Under the pieces are notes generated by a model. That model was not told the origin of the DNA, made no database searches, and saw only the letters and a program-made list of their open reading frames with translations. Shown here one piece after another: positions 23,301 to 38,022 of a stretch of DNA of 64,000 nt. The stretch is from Heterodera schachtii (lineage: Eukaryota > Nematoda > Chromadorea > Rhabditida > Heteroderidae): NCBI GenBank assembly GCA_023374025.1, contig SIJG01000067.1, positions 103,608 to 167,607 on the forward strand. The letters are read 5' to 3'. Position 1 is the first letter of the stretch. Each line of letters opens with the position of its first letter. Made by a program: the position numbers and the translations under genes.

Positions 23301-26300
23301 TTTGTTCAATTAAAAAATTAACTTATAATATTACCAATTAATTAAAAGTAAAAGGAGAAAAAATTAATAATTATAAATTAAAAAATTTAATGAATTATTA
23401 AATTTATTTTTTATTTTTCATTTTTATTTAATTAGGAAAAATAATGTTTTTTGGAAAATATCTCAATTTTATACATCATTTATTTTGATATTGTTGTTAT
23501 TATTTAAAATTTTAATGTAGGATTTTAATATTTTTTCGGTTATATTTTTTGTTTTTTATATATTTGAATAACAAAAACTAACTTAAAATTAATTGCATAA
23601 ACTGATTTTTTTAAAGTTAAAATTAATTTGAGAGTAAATATTCTTAAGTAAACAAATAAAGTAGCAGATGAAATACATACTACTAAAATATAATTTTTTT
23701 AAAATTCATGTTATTTATAATATTAAAAAAAAAGGAAAAAATGAGGTGCAAAAAATAATTAACTTCTCATAAAACTACCAAAAATTTATTCTTTGATTAC
23801 ATGCTCAAAAAAATCATTTTTATTAAAGAATTTAAGAATTTTACATTATATTCAAAAATGCCTAAATATTTACAAATCCCAAATATTGAAAAGAATTTTT
23901 CACATGGGACTTAAAAGCTTTGCTATATTATTTACATAAAATGTTTATATATTTCATATGACATATTTTTATTTTATTCTCTTTAAATTCGAAAATAACT
24001 TTGTATTTGTAAATATATTACTTATAATTTTGTTTCAAATAAATTTCTTTGAGTTAATGTTTTATTTTTTAATTAAAACAATATCCTTTTGCTTTTTATT
24101 ATATAAATGATTTTAAATTCGCTTTAGAAGTTTTTTTTTTAGTATTTTTTTTTTTTTGTAAATATAATTATATGTAAAATGAAATAAAATTCCTATTAAT
24201 AACGTTGAATTTAATGTTTTTCACATATTTTCATATGTGATTATGTTTTTATTTTTTCACAGATTAGAATAATAATTGAATAACAAAATTCAAAATAATT
24301 TCCCTTTTATTAAATGTAATTTGGTTTTAATTTTTTAATTTTATCTTTTATCATTATTTTTTTTTAACAATTTCTCGCTTTTTTTTAATAATAAATAAAC
24401 ATATTGAAACAATATAATCAAAAAGTCAACAAAATAAAGAGAGAGCTATACTCCCGTATCAACGATATCCACCCTTATTTGTTAGCGATAAGTAAAAAAA
24501 AAAATTAGTAATAAATGAGAGAGAAAATTAATTGAAATACATTTATTAAAAATAATTTTTTATTTTACGTTACTCTAATAAAAATTTAAGAAAAAATTAC
24601 TAATAAATTAAAAAAAAATAACTATTCGCCCTGATTTTAATTAAAATGTAAAATTTAATAAATTGTATTTTTATGGCACGGAGTGAGAGAATGCGGCGAA
24701 GTCTTGAGCCAGCGCGATGGAAATGTTAAAAAAATTTAAATAGTGTAAAATGGACTTATCTTTTCATGTTTTAATAATAATAAAACTTGTCTATTATTAG
24801 TAACAAATAAAATTTATCATTGTAAAATATAAAAATAAAATAGTTAAGTAAAAGAAAAATTAAAAATTTTAAATTTTCAAAATAAAATTTTTTTTTTCTT
24901 ATTTTAGCATAAAATTCTGAGCAAGTGGTTACTTATTTTTTGCATTTTTTAGCGCTTTTTGCCACTCTTTGATTTTTTTCATTAAAATAAAGAAATTTTG
25001 CAAATTATATATTTATATTTAATAATGTTATAACGCGAAAACCTCTGTCTGAATTAAATAGTGCTTTTTTCAAAGAATATTTAATAAAGAGATCTTACAA
25101 ATCCGTACAATATTTTCCATCTTAATTCCATTTAAATTGATTTAAAGTAACAAAACTCACAGATTCATTACTGTACTGAAAGGTGAAGTAAGAATAATGT
25201 GGGATAGGGCAATGGTTATGGCCGAAAATTTTAAATTTGAATTAATTCATCTTCAAGAAAAAGGTAAATTATTGATGAATTAAAAAGATTTTTTATTTAA
25301 AGAATTTAATAGAATAAAAATTTAAGAAAAAATTAGCAGAAAAAGCAATAAAGAAGCATGTGAACAATAAATCAATTCTTAAAGTTTAATTATTACAACG
25401 CAATTAGAATAAATGCAGTAAAACGAATTATACATATAAATTCAGCTTCTACTAAATAATAATATAAGAAAAAAATATGCCGAAAAAAAAATTATGTAAA
25501 AAAAATCATTTAATTTTTGGAATATTTTAAGCAATAATTTCATTTAACTTTGATTTTGACATCTAAGTGTTTTATAATAAATAAAATATGTTTTGAAATT
25601 TGTCTTTTTATTGCGCGTAATTTATTTTGAATTCATTTTATTTAATAATTCGATTTATTTTGCCTTTTAATACAATTACTTAAATTAATTATTTAATTGT
25701 CTCAGAGAAGCTGAACTTAATACTACCCATCACAGCATGTGAAAAAAGAAAAAATGAATTAAAATTTATTTTAATTAAAATATGAACTGCTCGGTCGTTA
25801 ATTCTCCTTTTATTATTTCTCTTTAAAAATTAATTATTAAATAATAATTGAGTCTTTTCCTATGAACTAAAAAACAAAAATTATCATACACAATTAAGAT
25901 TTAAAACTAAATGCAACTTTTTTTATATTAATTTTAAGACAAAATATTTTTGATTCAAATTGTTACGGATGCACTAGCCTTCATCGCGATCGAATTGTAA
26001 GAAAAAAACTAAAATTATACATAAATAATCGTTTCATTTTTATATTTACAATAATTTAAAAAAATAACTAATAAATTTAAGCGTTGTGGAAATAAAAATA
26101 AAAAAGGTAAATAAGCGAAAATGAATAAATTTTATAAGGTTTTTTTAAATAAAAAAATTATTTATAAAAATAATTAAAAACTTAAAAAGTGAATTTAAAA
26201 AACACTATATATATAAAAAAATAAAAAATTTATTTTATTAAAATTGTAAAAATAAGAGAAATCTATTATTAAATTCTTATGTAACTTATTAAAATTTGAT

Positions 26301-27645
26301 ATTAAATAGATTTTTGTGTCTTTTCAATAAAAATGCTATTTTTTATAATAATAATTTTATTTTCGAATATTAAAAATAATTGCTTTTTGAGAATTATCCC
26401 GAAAAAGAAGCTGAGACAATATTTTAAAATATTTTAATCAAATAAATTTCAAGAATAACTTAAAAATAACACACAATATACGAGTTAATTGCAAAATATT
26501 TATAAATAATAATCAAAATTTAGAAATTTTGATCACTTCTTAGATATTATGAGAATAAGCATGATGGACATCAAAAAGTGATTTAATAAAATATTTTATG
26601 AAAAAATTATCGTTTTGCATTATGAATATTTCACTGACAAAATTTTTTATCTAAAATTATATAATTAGAGATAATAATAAAATAAATATTAAAACTCTTT
26701 AAATAAAGCCTTTAGGCCCCTAAAATCAGAAATATGTATTTTGTGTCAAAAAATTCTAATTAAATAGACAAATTATAATTTTTATATATGAATATAAAAA
26801 ACCATTTATAAACATATTGAAAATTAAAAATTTTATTGGATAAAATCAAATGATCAAATAGCTACTCTTCCAGCATTTGAGATGTTTATAATGTTTTAGA
26901 TTTCTAATTAATAAATAAATAAAGTATGCTTCAAACTCATTATTGACTTATAAATTCGCTTTTAAATAATAATTCTTAATCAATACAAAATGAATACTAC
27001 TTCCCATGCAAACCATTTAAATGTATTTTTATTAAAAAACCTTTGTATAAATTAAGGGACGAAATCGAACTACGTGGACTAGATTGTATAAACATGCCAA
27101 TAATTTACCAACATAATATAAAACTGCATTGCCAGATTTTAAATAAAAAAGTTAATGATTAATGATCTGTTTAAACAGAACTATGCAGCTAATAATGAAA
27201 TGAAATTGATTATAAAATGTAAAAAATTATCAAAAAATTAAGCATAATATAAAAAATATCTTTGCGTCAAAGCAATTTGTAAGAAAATTATTATTAAGTT
27301 ATTAAATATGAAAATATTAAAATACTTAAAAAAAATTATATTCATTTATTATTAATATATAGCTAAAAATAAGGGAAAATCATAATTCTCATATTTTTCT
27401 AATCTGCTAAATACCTATTTTGGTTCAAAACATTTTAATAAATAATTTTTTACAAAGTGTGTGTAAATTAAGCATTTTTTAAATATAATTGGTAAAAAAT
27501 TTTAAAAAATTTCAAAATAATTTATTAAAATAATTTTATAAAATGTTAAATTAAATTGGATCACATTTCGAGCACTCTTTTTTTTATTAATTGCTTAGGC
27601 GAATTTAGAAGACATTCCCTAAATTTTGATTTATTCAATTATAAT

Positions 27646-28033
27646 TAGAGCTTACACTTTTAGGTACTAAAAACCGCCAAAATAGGCACTAAAAATGGAA
27701 AATAGGCACTAAAAAACCTCATTTTAGGGATGTAAAATGACAAAATAATTCTACAAAATCAGTATTGAGTTACATTAATTTTAAAATTCTAAAATTGTCA
27801 AAAAAAAAAAATTTTAAAGACGATTTTTGAGAAAAATTTTCATTTCTTACGGGGTTTTCGGAAATTTTTGGGTCGCTTCTTAGGGGTGTATTTTTCGTTT
27901 TTATTGCATTTTTGTTAATATTTTGGGCCAAACGCCAAAATAGGCAAAAATAGGCTCTTTCAAAATTTTTTAGGGCTAAAATACGTGGAGCTCAGGAAAA
28001 AAAATAGGCTTTTGCATAAAAATGTGAGCCCTA
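27646..28033. mobile_element. hAT-like MITE, 388 bp, 8-bp duplication
   Basis: The ends TAGAGCTTACACTTTTA and the complement of TAGGGCTCACATTTTTA form imperfect terminal repeats. The exact direct repeat ATTATAAT lies at 27638-27645 and 28034-28041. Subterminal AATAGGCACTAAAAA and AAAATAGGC words repeat inside. Confidence 0.82.
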
Positions 28034-28494
28034 ATTATAATAAAAAAAAAAGTTTAATGAAAAATTTATTCAACAATTATTTGTTTATAGTTTAAAAAGT
28101 TTAGTATAATTATTTAATATAATTATTTGTTAAAAAATAGGAAAAATAATTTTTTATTATAAAAATAAACTAATAAAATTCAAAAAAAAAAAAATTTAAT
28201 TAAAAAAAATAATCATAAAAAATATTAAATAGACAATATAATTAAATTTCAATATTGAAAAAATATTGGAATATTTAGAATGCGGCCTGAAACAACAAGC
28301 TCAAAGCAAAATACGTTACATGAGTATTAAAAAAACAATCAAAGAAAAGATACATTAAGAAAAAAATATTACGCCAAAAGAAAGGATAAAAATTTATAAT
28401 ATAAAAATAATAATTCGAGAACATAACAAAAATTTTGTAGTGAAAATTATAAATTTTTCATTTTATTTTATATTTTGGTGTCAAAAATTTAATT

Positions 28495-28625
28495 TACCGG
28501 TGGTGCCCATCGGCTTTGATAATTTTGGTGAAAATCTTTCAACAAATCTTTTTAAAAATTACAAAAAATTTTCCCGGTGGCTCATACGGACACCGCCTGA
28601 CCCAAATGGGTTATCACAAGAAATT
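28495..28625. repeat. Diverged relative of the CGCCGG hairpin repeat
   Basis: CCGGTGGTGCCCATCGGC and, about 75 bp later, CCCGGTGGCTCATACGGACA, separated by a GAAAATC / AACAAATC segment, resemble the layout at 19967-20070 and 39901-40020. An 80-codon frame spans it but is not credible as a gene. Confidence 0.4.
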
Positions 28626-31199
28626 AATAAAATAAACAAACATTTAAAAGTAAAAAAACTTAAAATAGTAATACAATTTTGAAGATCAAAAGAAATAATA
28701 AGAAAAATTTTTTTTTATGTTTATTCTAATGAAAAAATTTAAACGAACACTTTGACCAGCATGAAATATCACACGAACGACAACAATTAAATTAAAATTA
28801 ATACAAAATGAAATAATTTAAAAGAGATTTATACACTAAAAAATTAAAACAATGGATAATTCAACTAAAAATTACTATATAAAAAGAATTAATTAAAAAA
28901 TAGTCGGTAAAAATTTTAAATAATGTTTGAATTTTGCAGCATTTTTTTCAAAAATTATACAGAAAAATAAAAGTGTTTACAATTTTTAAGAGAATTGAGA
29001 TTTTTTATCCCAATTTAATCTTTGTATATTATCGATAATTGATGGATTAAATTAAATTTATAAAAAAAGAAAATTATTAATATTAAAAATAATATATTTA
29101 TTAATTTTATTATAATTATTTTAAAAAATACTTGGAATATATAATTAGCTTAATTTAATTAAATTAAATTAAACCGCTCCACGTATACTTTAGCTAGACG
29201 TAAAATTTAAAATTAACAAAATTTATTTTTATTATTTAAATGAAAATATAAAACTAAATTCATAAAAAAAATAAATAATTATTGAGAGATGCAAGAGAGA
29301 AAAATAACAAATGAAAGATTTTAACTTCTAATTATAAATTTAAGAAAAGTCAACAAATCATTAATATTTAGGTGAAATTTTATAAAAAAATATTTTTAAT
29401 TTACTGAAAATAATTTCCATATTTGAAAAAATAAAATAAAAAAACTAAAAAAAATTAAATTAAAATAATTATTAAGTCAGTTTCTAAATAAATACTCATC
29501 CAAAATTACACGTCGAACTTTCAAATAGAATCAAAAAAAACATTTATAGGCTAAAACAGATCATTTCGTGGTACGACCGTGCACAATTTTAACACAAATT
29601 CAATTTTCCTTATCGACAATAATGGAAAAGCTTAAACCTTATTTTTAACTAAAGTGATAATAACAATTATTTTCTTTATAAAAATAATTTTCTCAAAAAA
29701 ATAATAATAAATTAAATAAAAACCGAAATGAAAATTGATAATTATATAAATGATGGCAACGGTTCGATGATTTATTCATCGATTTTAAGAAAAACAGGCT
29801 CAAGGAAAATCATACAAAAAATTTTGAAATATTTAATCAATATTTTCAAATATAATTAATTTATTTACATATAAGCGAATAAAGTTAAAAAAAGCGATAG
29901 ATGCAAAAATTATAATTGTTTATTGGTAATTAAACAAAAGTATATGAAAACTTAATTTTTTACTAAAAGTAAAATTAATATTTTAAAGTATTTAATAAAT
30001 TTCTTTGGCAAATTAATTCCGTAATTCGTGTAAAAACAATTGATTTTTGTGAGTAAGTCGAGATGGAAAACAATCAGAACAAATAGAATTTATAAAAACA
30101 ACGAGTGATGCCGAAATAAAAGGCAGAAAAAAAGATATTAAATTGTGAGAAGTATAAAATAAACAAAATTATTTAATATTGATTCATATACAAAAAATTA
30201 TAGATATTTAATAATTTTTATCGAAATTAAAATGAAAATAACAAAATTATGTCATAGGAAATATTATAAGTTACTATCAAATTCAAAATCAAATAAAAAA
30301 AATATAATTATTTAATATAAGAAATTGATATGAATTAAAAAATTATAATTATTTTATCAAAGAAGTGAGAATAAAAATATAAGAAAATAGATAATTTTAA
30401 ACAATATTTAAAGGCAAACAATGTTTTTAAAATATTAATTATTTAATAAAATATAGACTTTTTCTCTCGGAACATTTAATTAACTCTCGGATTTAAATGT
30501 ACAATCTTAAAACATAACAAAAATTAAACAAAATAATAAGTGAGAAAATAGACAAACTTTTCGCCAAAATCTTTTTAAATGATTATGACTGTTCAAGAGA
30601 AATTTATTGAAGAATTTGAGTTACTAAAAAAAAAACTAAAATATATAGACAATGAAAGATAAGATTTAAAATAAAAATGCAAGAAATTAAATGCACTTTT
30701 AAGAAAAAACTAAAATTATGCTGTATAATTTTAGAAAATATAAAATTTTTTGACCTAAAAATCTTGTTTAACCAACGGTGTTCTTATTTAAAAAGAATTT
30801 AAAATTATTTCTAAAAATAAAAACTTTAAAAGATAAAAAAATATATATGATTATATGTAAAAAAATATGATAATCATATTCAACTCTCATTGTTTAAAGG
30901 AATAAATTATAAATATCTATATAAGGTGTTTATTTCAAATATTTCTAACGAAATAATTTTAAAAAATTTGTCGGAAAATTTATTTTAAAAGAAAAATAGA
31001 TAATTATTTTAATCATAACCTAAAAATCAATTTGACATGTTTATCGTAAAAAACGCATTAATAAAAAATTATTTACACCCTAAAAACTAAAATAAACAAC
31101 ACAAATAATTAGAATATGAAATCAAAATTAATAGAATAGCATTCTAAGAAAAATTATCAAATTACAAATGTTCAAAGCAACAAATATTTTTTTTTCAAA

Positions 31200-31390
31200 C
31201 AAAAAGTCATATTACGGAGGGTCCGAGAGAATACCCGGCTGTAGGGGCTTCTTCGTTCTTTGTGCAAGTGACCCGCCCGAAGACGCGCACTTAACATAAT
31301 ACGACCGTATTGGGTCGAAGGACAAAAAGTGCAAAATTTGCTAATTTTTGACTAATCCACTCATAAGTTTTACCGCTAAACGTGATCAAA
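31200..31390. repeat. GC-richer island joined to a foldback-family half
   Basis: About 100 bp of unusually GC-rich DNA (31211-31315) has no recognisable frame. It is followed by GGACAAAAAGTGCAAAATTT and TTTTTGACTAATCCACTCAT, which match one arm of the foldback at 51204-51468. Confidence 0.45.
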
Positions 31391-32989
31391 TCAAAATTAA
31401 TAAAACAGCATTCTAAAAAATAATATAAAATATCAAATATTCAAAGCAATAAACATTTAATTTTTAAAATTAAAAATTAAATAAATATAATTTAGTGTTA
31501 AGTAAAATTAAATACAAATTAAAATGATAATCAAGCAATTTTTATCCCATTCTTTAATAAGATAAAAATACTACATAAATGTTTAAGTTAATTAGCAAAA
31601 CATTAAAATACATAATTAGAAATAATAAATAAAAAGTGAAATCCAAATTTGAAGCAAGAACAAGGAAAGTAAAACGGGAGCCTTTTCCATTAATGAAAAA
31701 TCAGTCAATTACCGGAAATGTTATTTACGACAAAAAAAATTGAAAAATTTTATTTCTATTTGAAAATTATTTTTTTTTGAATATTAAAAAATTATCAGTA
31801 AAATTAATTTGCTTATTTGAATATATCAATCAAAGGAGAAAACCATAAACCAGTGAGAAATAAACAAAATTTAAGTAACAAGAAATTATAAATAATGAAC
31901 AAAAAATTAAAAAAAGATTTAATAATATATTTAAAATATTAATTATTTTTTGCAGACTTTTCAAAATGATATATTACTAAATATGTATAATTTTATGAAA
32001 ATAAAGACGCTTAATATGACATCTAATTAATTACTAGTATATATGATACATAGTAATTTTTAATAATTTTATTTTGATTCAGACCGGACAGAGCAGTCAC
32101 AGCTCAAGTCACAAAGTCAAGAGATAAGAGATGCATTAACCAAACTTACTGATAATTCATAATTATCCAATTAATCGATAACAAAAAATTAAAAATAAAG
32201 AAATTGTTTATTTATTGAAATGTATATCAATTTGAAAAACTCGAACAAACTGAAAAAACTAATTGAAAACAAAAAATAATAAAGTTAAAATAATTTATAA
32301 ATCATAAATTTATAACTATAGATATAAAGCTAAAGAAACAAAAACAAAATTTATTCAATCAAACATTAAATAATACATAAAATGTTTCATATAATTATAT
32401 TGCAGTCCTCAAAGCAACATGAAAGTTGCAAATCTATACAAGCTTTTAATCACAAATGTTATTTAAGACTTATTAAATAAATTTGAGCAAAATCCTTTCC
32501 ACCCAATAATTCGTCTCTTAATTCTAAAATCTTTTATCAATACACAAAAAAGATGAAATAATATATGCTTAAATGAATTAATAACAATGTTCTTATTTTC
32601 AATTAAATTGAACAAGCAACAAAGTAATCAAAAGTCAAAAGAATTCATCGCGTAGAAAATAATTGTTGGAAACAAAAGAATTAATTACTAAAAATATAAA
32701 AACAAAAAACAATTTAAATTATTCAATGCAATATATGTAATCAAAATTTATAATGGAAAAAAGATTCAAATAATTTACTAATAAAGTAAAAATATATTTT
32801 TTCTTCTTGAACTAAAATTTTGAAATTTATTCACTGAAAATTACATGAAAATATTGATATTCATCAAATAATCCAACGAAATGAAAATGTGTTAAAAAGT
32901 TTGTAAAAAGAATAACAAATGGAAAATTTTTGAACGAAAATTATTCATAATTTCGTCTAAGATGAACAAATTTAATAATCTTGATATTT

Positions 32990-33175
32990 TTCGATATCCC
33001 TAAGTGTTTTCTATTATCCTGCATAATTTTCTAAAAATTCTTTAAGTTTAAAAAAAATTGTGACCTGAGAAGCTCAAAAAATAAGTCTTTTTTTGAACAT
33101 TTTCAGTCATAACTTTTTTGAAACTTAACGAAACTTTTTGAAATTTTGTAGGCTAATAGAAATTCAGTACATTTT
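32990..33175. repeat. Foldback family copy 4
   Basis: It contains the family core in reverse orientation (CGATATCCCTAAGTGTTTTC). Arms of the AAAATTCTTTAAGTTTAAAA type face CATAACTTTTTTGAAACTTA. It is more diverged than copies 1 and 2. Confidence 0.55.
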
Positions 33176-34569
33176 GAAATTTTAGCAATCAGACCCCCAA
33201 AATGAAAAATACACACCTAAAAATCGAATTTTTGACTTTAGCCCCGCTCTCCGAAGCCAAGGGTCTGGCTACGCTTTTGCTACAATGTGAATTAAGCAAG
33301 GATAACTGGTAATTGAGAATAAAAAATGTTTTTCATTAAAAAATTTACAATAAAAAATAAAATTCATTTGAATATACAATAAAAAATGAAGAAGCTAAAT
33401 AAGTAATGGTAATTAAAATGTTTTAAATGTGAAACCATCATTATTTAAAAAAAAAAACTTATTTATTCTTTTAAAGTTTTAAAAAACCAAAAAGATAGAT
33501 TTATTTATAAATACCTAATCAGATCATTAATTAATTTTTTCCATCTTTCAACAGCAGGCCAAGAAAAATAAATAAACAAAAAATTCAAATACCTTATGAA
33601 TTACTATTAAGACTCAATAAATTAATATTTGGTGACCACCAAAATAGATGCATTCATTTAAAAAAATATGAAATTAAATAATAAACAATTATTATTTAGG
33701 TTAACTAATGAAAAAATATTTTTTTTCACTCTCCTCTTTCGCAACGAGAAAATTACAATTAAAATAAGTAATTCAAAATATAAAAATAAAATAATTTTTT
33801 TAGCAAATTATAAACGACAATATAAAAGCAGAAAAACATTTTATAAAATACAAATAAATGAAACACAAATAATTTATCAGAAGCAAAACAATTACAATGA
33901 TCTATGTTGTGTCCCGAGGTTTAAGACTTTAAGCCTTTTAATGTTTGAGTTAATAATTGGCTATGTTAAAAAATTAGAAGAGTAATAAAAAAAGTGATAA
34001 AAATAATAAAATAAAAAGTTTAATAAAAATATTTTTTTGAATTTTTTCAATTCATTAAAAAAGGAATATTAAAAACTTTATTAAATCAAAAATAATATTT
34101 TAACTATTTCTATAATAAATTATAAAAATAAGAATATTTAAAATGTTCGAATCAATGAAAGACACCAAAAAGACTTTTAATTAATATTATTTATAAAATG
34201 ATTAGAAAATTGCATTAGGCTGAGCCTCGATCTCTCAGAGAAGAAATTTTAAATATTAACCTATTTTTTAAAAGTTAATATTAAAAATACAAATTTTTTT
34301 GCATAATTTAAAAAAACTAATTGCACTTTTTATAATAATATTTAATATAGAAAATCAATAAAAGAAGTATATTAAAATTCTGTAAGTTTTCTTCCCATAT
34401 CATTTTTTCTTAAATTTCAAAACTTTTTCTATAATGAAAATGAATGATTACATAATTTTTTAAGAATTAAAAATATTCGTCATAAATATATGTATGAACA
34501 TAATACAATTTTTTTAAATGCAATACAAAAAAACTGAATACGCCAAATTATTCATAAACTATTGTAACA

Positions 34570-36260
34570 TTCTTTTTAGCTTTAAAAATAATTTGTAATT
34601 TTATAAATAAACTTTCTCGGATTACCTTTATTTATGTTCAGAATAAATAGGTATTAGGTAGTTTATCTTTTATTGAGGGATTGGGATTTTACATAACCGG
34701 AAAAAAGTTTCCTTTTTTTGTATTCCGTTTCCGGCTGTTCCCGCAAAGTTTTTAGGCGGTAAAATTTAATTTAACTCTTCAATTTTAATATTTTTTTGGC
34801 TATTAAATTATAAGCATTTCTTTCAAAAATAAATTCATAGCATCTGTTTGAATAGTTCTAATTTTTATTAAATCTCTTTGACATAATAATTTATTAAATA
34901 TATATTTTGTTATAATATTAATTATTAAATTTGTTCTTATAAATAAAAAAATATGTTCAAAAATATTTTTCATTATTACTTTGTTAAATTTTGATATGAA
35001 AATTTTTTCGATCTTTCAACTGGATTTTTTGTGAGATTTATCTCTATTATTATTATTTAAAAAAGAATTTTAAAATATTTTAATTTTTAATAAGTTAATT
35101 CTATTTCTTTTTTTATAATTTTTCAAAAAAAATTCTAAGTTTTTTAGTTAATACTATTTTATCTTTATTATTTTCTTCTTGCGAATTAATGTTTTTGAAC
35201 GTATTCTTTTTTCTGGAGGACAAAATAAAAAAATAAAATTATTTTATTAAGTATTTTATGACTTATTATTAGGGCATCCAAAAATATGGATATAAAATCA
35301 CGAAATATGGCCATAAAATATGGACAACAAATCGCAACATATGGACATAAAATTGCAAAAATCTCAAAATATAAACATAAAATTGCAAAATATGGACATA
35401 AATTTTTTCAAATTTAGGGGTAAATTTTCAAAATTTTCTTCACATTCATTAAATTCTAGTAAAATACATCTAAAATGGCTAAATACGGTATAAGAACTCG
35501 TTATAAAAGAAAAAAAGCAATTTCTAGAGAAAACCGACCAAAAAAAAAATCGAAATTTTCCATTTTTTTCTTAATTTTGACATAAATTAATCAATTTTTA
35601 AGAAACTTTAAATTTAATCAATTTCTTCGACAAAATTTTGCAAAAAAAAGTCTTTTTCGGAAATTTTTCCGATCTTTGGGGTCAAAAAGGCCAATTTAGC
35701 TTATAGGGGCCGTTCAAATAGAGGTTTTTTGGAAAAAATCCAAAATATCGACATAAAATATGGACATAAATCGCGAAATATGGAAAATATGGATATGGAA
35801 AATCATCCTAGAAGCTTCAAACCAAGCTAAAACATGTTTTTCGTGCGTTTCAGGCCTCCAACAGTCCAGGAAAAAAATATGGATTTCCATATAATTTCAT
35901 GCCCTACTTATTATGTTACAAGATTATCAACTCATCTTTATTTTCACTTTGTCTTTTTTTTTGTAAATCATTTGAGAATTAATCAATAAAAATTTTTTAT
36001 GAATAAATTCAAAAAATCAAATGTATTTTAAGATTTATGACGTAATTTTAAAAATTGTTTTAAAGAAATTTTATTTATTTAAATGTTTTTAAGGTATGTA
36101 ATTTAAAAATAAAATTATTTTTCTTTTCTTTTTGTTAAAATCCTTGAATTTTTTAAAATTATTTTGTTCTTTTATTTTTTTTAAAATGGATTTGCGATTT
36201 TCGAAGATTTATTATATTTATAATTAATAATATTATTTAAATTAAACATTAACATTTGAT
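34570..36260. other. Short T-rich block inverted within A-rich DNA
   Basis: About 1.7 kb returns to T-rich composition on the plus strand, then reverts. It contains the MITE at 35270-35906 and a small GC-richer patch at about 34695-34765 (ACCGGAAAAAAG ... GTTTCCGGCTG). No gene is seen. Confidence 0.55.
35270..35906. mobile_element. hAT-like MITE related to 8240-8900, 8-bp duplication
   Basis: It begins TAGGGCATCCAAAAATATGG and ends in ATGCCCTA; the exact 8-bp repeat CTTATTAT lies at 35262-35269 and 35907-35914. The layout matches the element at 8240-8900 throughout, but the subterminal ATATGCACATAAA repeats are replaced by ATATGGACATAAA. The central block (TTTAGCT.A..GGGGCCGTTC) is well conserved. 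Confidence 0.85.
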
Positions 36261-37964
36261 AACATATTGATTCCATTAAAACAGGAAAAAAATGTATAAT
36301 CTAAACTATTGTAACTATTATTTAACTTAATATACAGTATATTTGCAGCCACAGCACGAAAATGATATCAAAGAAAATAATGTCTATTATAATTTCTTCA
36401 AAAAACAAGAAAAAAATTGTTTACATTTTTCAACTTAAAAAAAATATTATTTTTTAATATATTAAACTAAAAATTTAGAAAAATAAAATACAATTAATAA
36501 CTAAAATAAATCTAATAAAATTTATAATTATTTATTTATTTTAAACAATTATACAGACAATCCAGTTCTAAACATAGCAGCAAAAAAAACGACTAGATTA
36601 CAAGAGTATAATTTTAATATAAGAAAGAGTAATAAGAGTGATAAAATTAATAAATCCAAAAATTTAATAAAAAAATAATTGTTTTGAATTTTTTTATTCC
36701 ATAAAAAAAGAAATATTAAAAATTTATTTAAATTGAAAAAAAATATTTAGTTAAAAATAAATTAAATTTAATAATAATAAATGAAATAAAGTTTTTTTGA
36801 AATAATAAGTTAATTATTACAAAACAAAATATCAGAGGACATTTTTACTAAAACTGAATTGTTTACATCAAACAACAAAAGACTTTTAACATAAATCTTT
36901 TTAAAATTAATGAAAATTTGATTTTATTTAAGGTATTAAAAACCTAAAAATGCTCTTTATTTTATATAATTTGACATAACTATTTCTTATTTTTAAATAA
37001 ATAAATATTTAATACATATTTAAAAACAAAATTAAAACAGAATAATATCGTTTTGTGAAAGCAAGTTTTGGCAAACAAAAATAAATATTAACTTTAATAT
37101 AAAAAATTTTTGAACAAAAATAAAAATTTATCAGAATAGAGCAATAAAATCGTCTGAACAAGTAAAAAGTCTCTGTTAAATGAGCGATTTAATTGTAAAA
37201 AAATTAAATCAAATTAAACATAAGCATAAATAATTTTTTTTTTTAATAGATAAGCAATCAAAGGCTAATTGTATAAAAAATAAAATATTTTTGGCATATG
37301 TAAAATTGTCATAAAAATTTTAAATGCTAAGAAAATTTTTTACAAATAATTAAAAATTATGGGCGAATGCCGATCCCAGAGAAAATATATAAAATATTTT
37401 TAAAAATAGTAAAAAAACAATACTTATTAAATTATATCAGAAAAAATATTCTAAAAAAGAAAAATATAAAATTTTTAAAACCAGATAAAATATTATATAA
37501 ATTAAAACTACTCAATTTGTTTTTACATATATTTTGTTAAATACTTCTAATAACTCATAATAAGGTTTAATTGGAAAGCATATTCAATTCTCATTGTTGA
37601 AAGAATAAATTATTAATTTTAAATATAACAAAAATATTAATAATCAATTCGTTTTTACTTTAACTAAATCTGCCAGAAAATCCTAGATAAAAACCCAAAC
37701 CTAACTTCACATCCTATCTTTAAATCACTAATAATAGATAGAGTCATTGGCTTTGAAAAAGATGGTTATTTTTATATAATTAGATATACAAAAATTGTTT
37801 CAATTAAGACATTGAAAATAATAAAACATTCTAAATGCGAAAATAAGAAAAAGATTTATTAAATTACAAAAGATGGAAAAAATATTTGTAAAATTTTTAT
37901 ATTTACAGCATCTCTCAATATTACATTTCAACTTTTGAAGATTAATAATGAGAAATTTAAAATG

Positions 37965-38022
37965 AATATTTTATGTCCATATTTAACGTTTTATAGTCCA
38001 TATAATTTACAACCCTAATTAT
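37965..38022. mobile_element. Remnant end of the ATATGGACATAAA MITE family
   Basis: TTTTATGTCCATATTTAACG and TCCATATAATTTACAACCCTAA match the right end of the element at 35270-35906. Only about 55 bp survive. Confidence 0.45.

Larger units (their letters stand above)
13320..24400. other. T-rich half of the AT desert
   Basis: About 11 kb has no credible open frame. The plus strand is visibly T-rich; for example 14221-14280 has 44 T and 13 A by hand count. It contains the tRNA-like segment at 16426-16495, elements at 17366-17873 and 19690-20329, and short GC-richer islets (for example 22157-22230 and 22835-22890) spaced irregularly at about 0.5-1 kb. The 13860-13960 part has inverted TTAGCCTCATTTTG-type words. 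Confidence 0.6.
24400..34570. other. A-rich block of the AT desert
   Basis: The plus strand switches from T-rich to A-rich near 24.4 kb; 30241-30300 has 33 A and 17 T by hand count. No gene is supported. It contains GC-richer islets (24450-24490, 24673-24720, 25975-26000, 29565-29590, 31205-31320, 32080-32140), a hAT-like MITE, and repeat units matched in later A-rich DNA (31850-31945 with 42473-42570; 30427-30500 with 49418-49495). Confidence 0.6.

Noticed and set aside
33668..33985. 105-codon frame in the A-rich block
   Set aside because: Composition is Lys/Asn/Ile-rich exactly as expected from A-rich DNA, with no start context, domain or splice signals.
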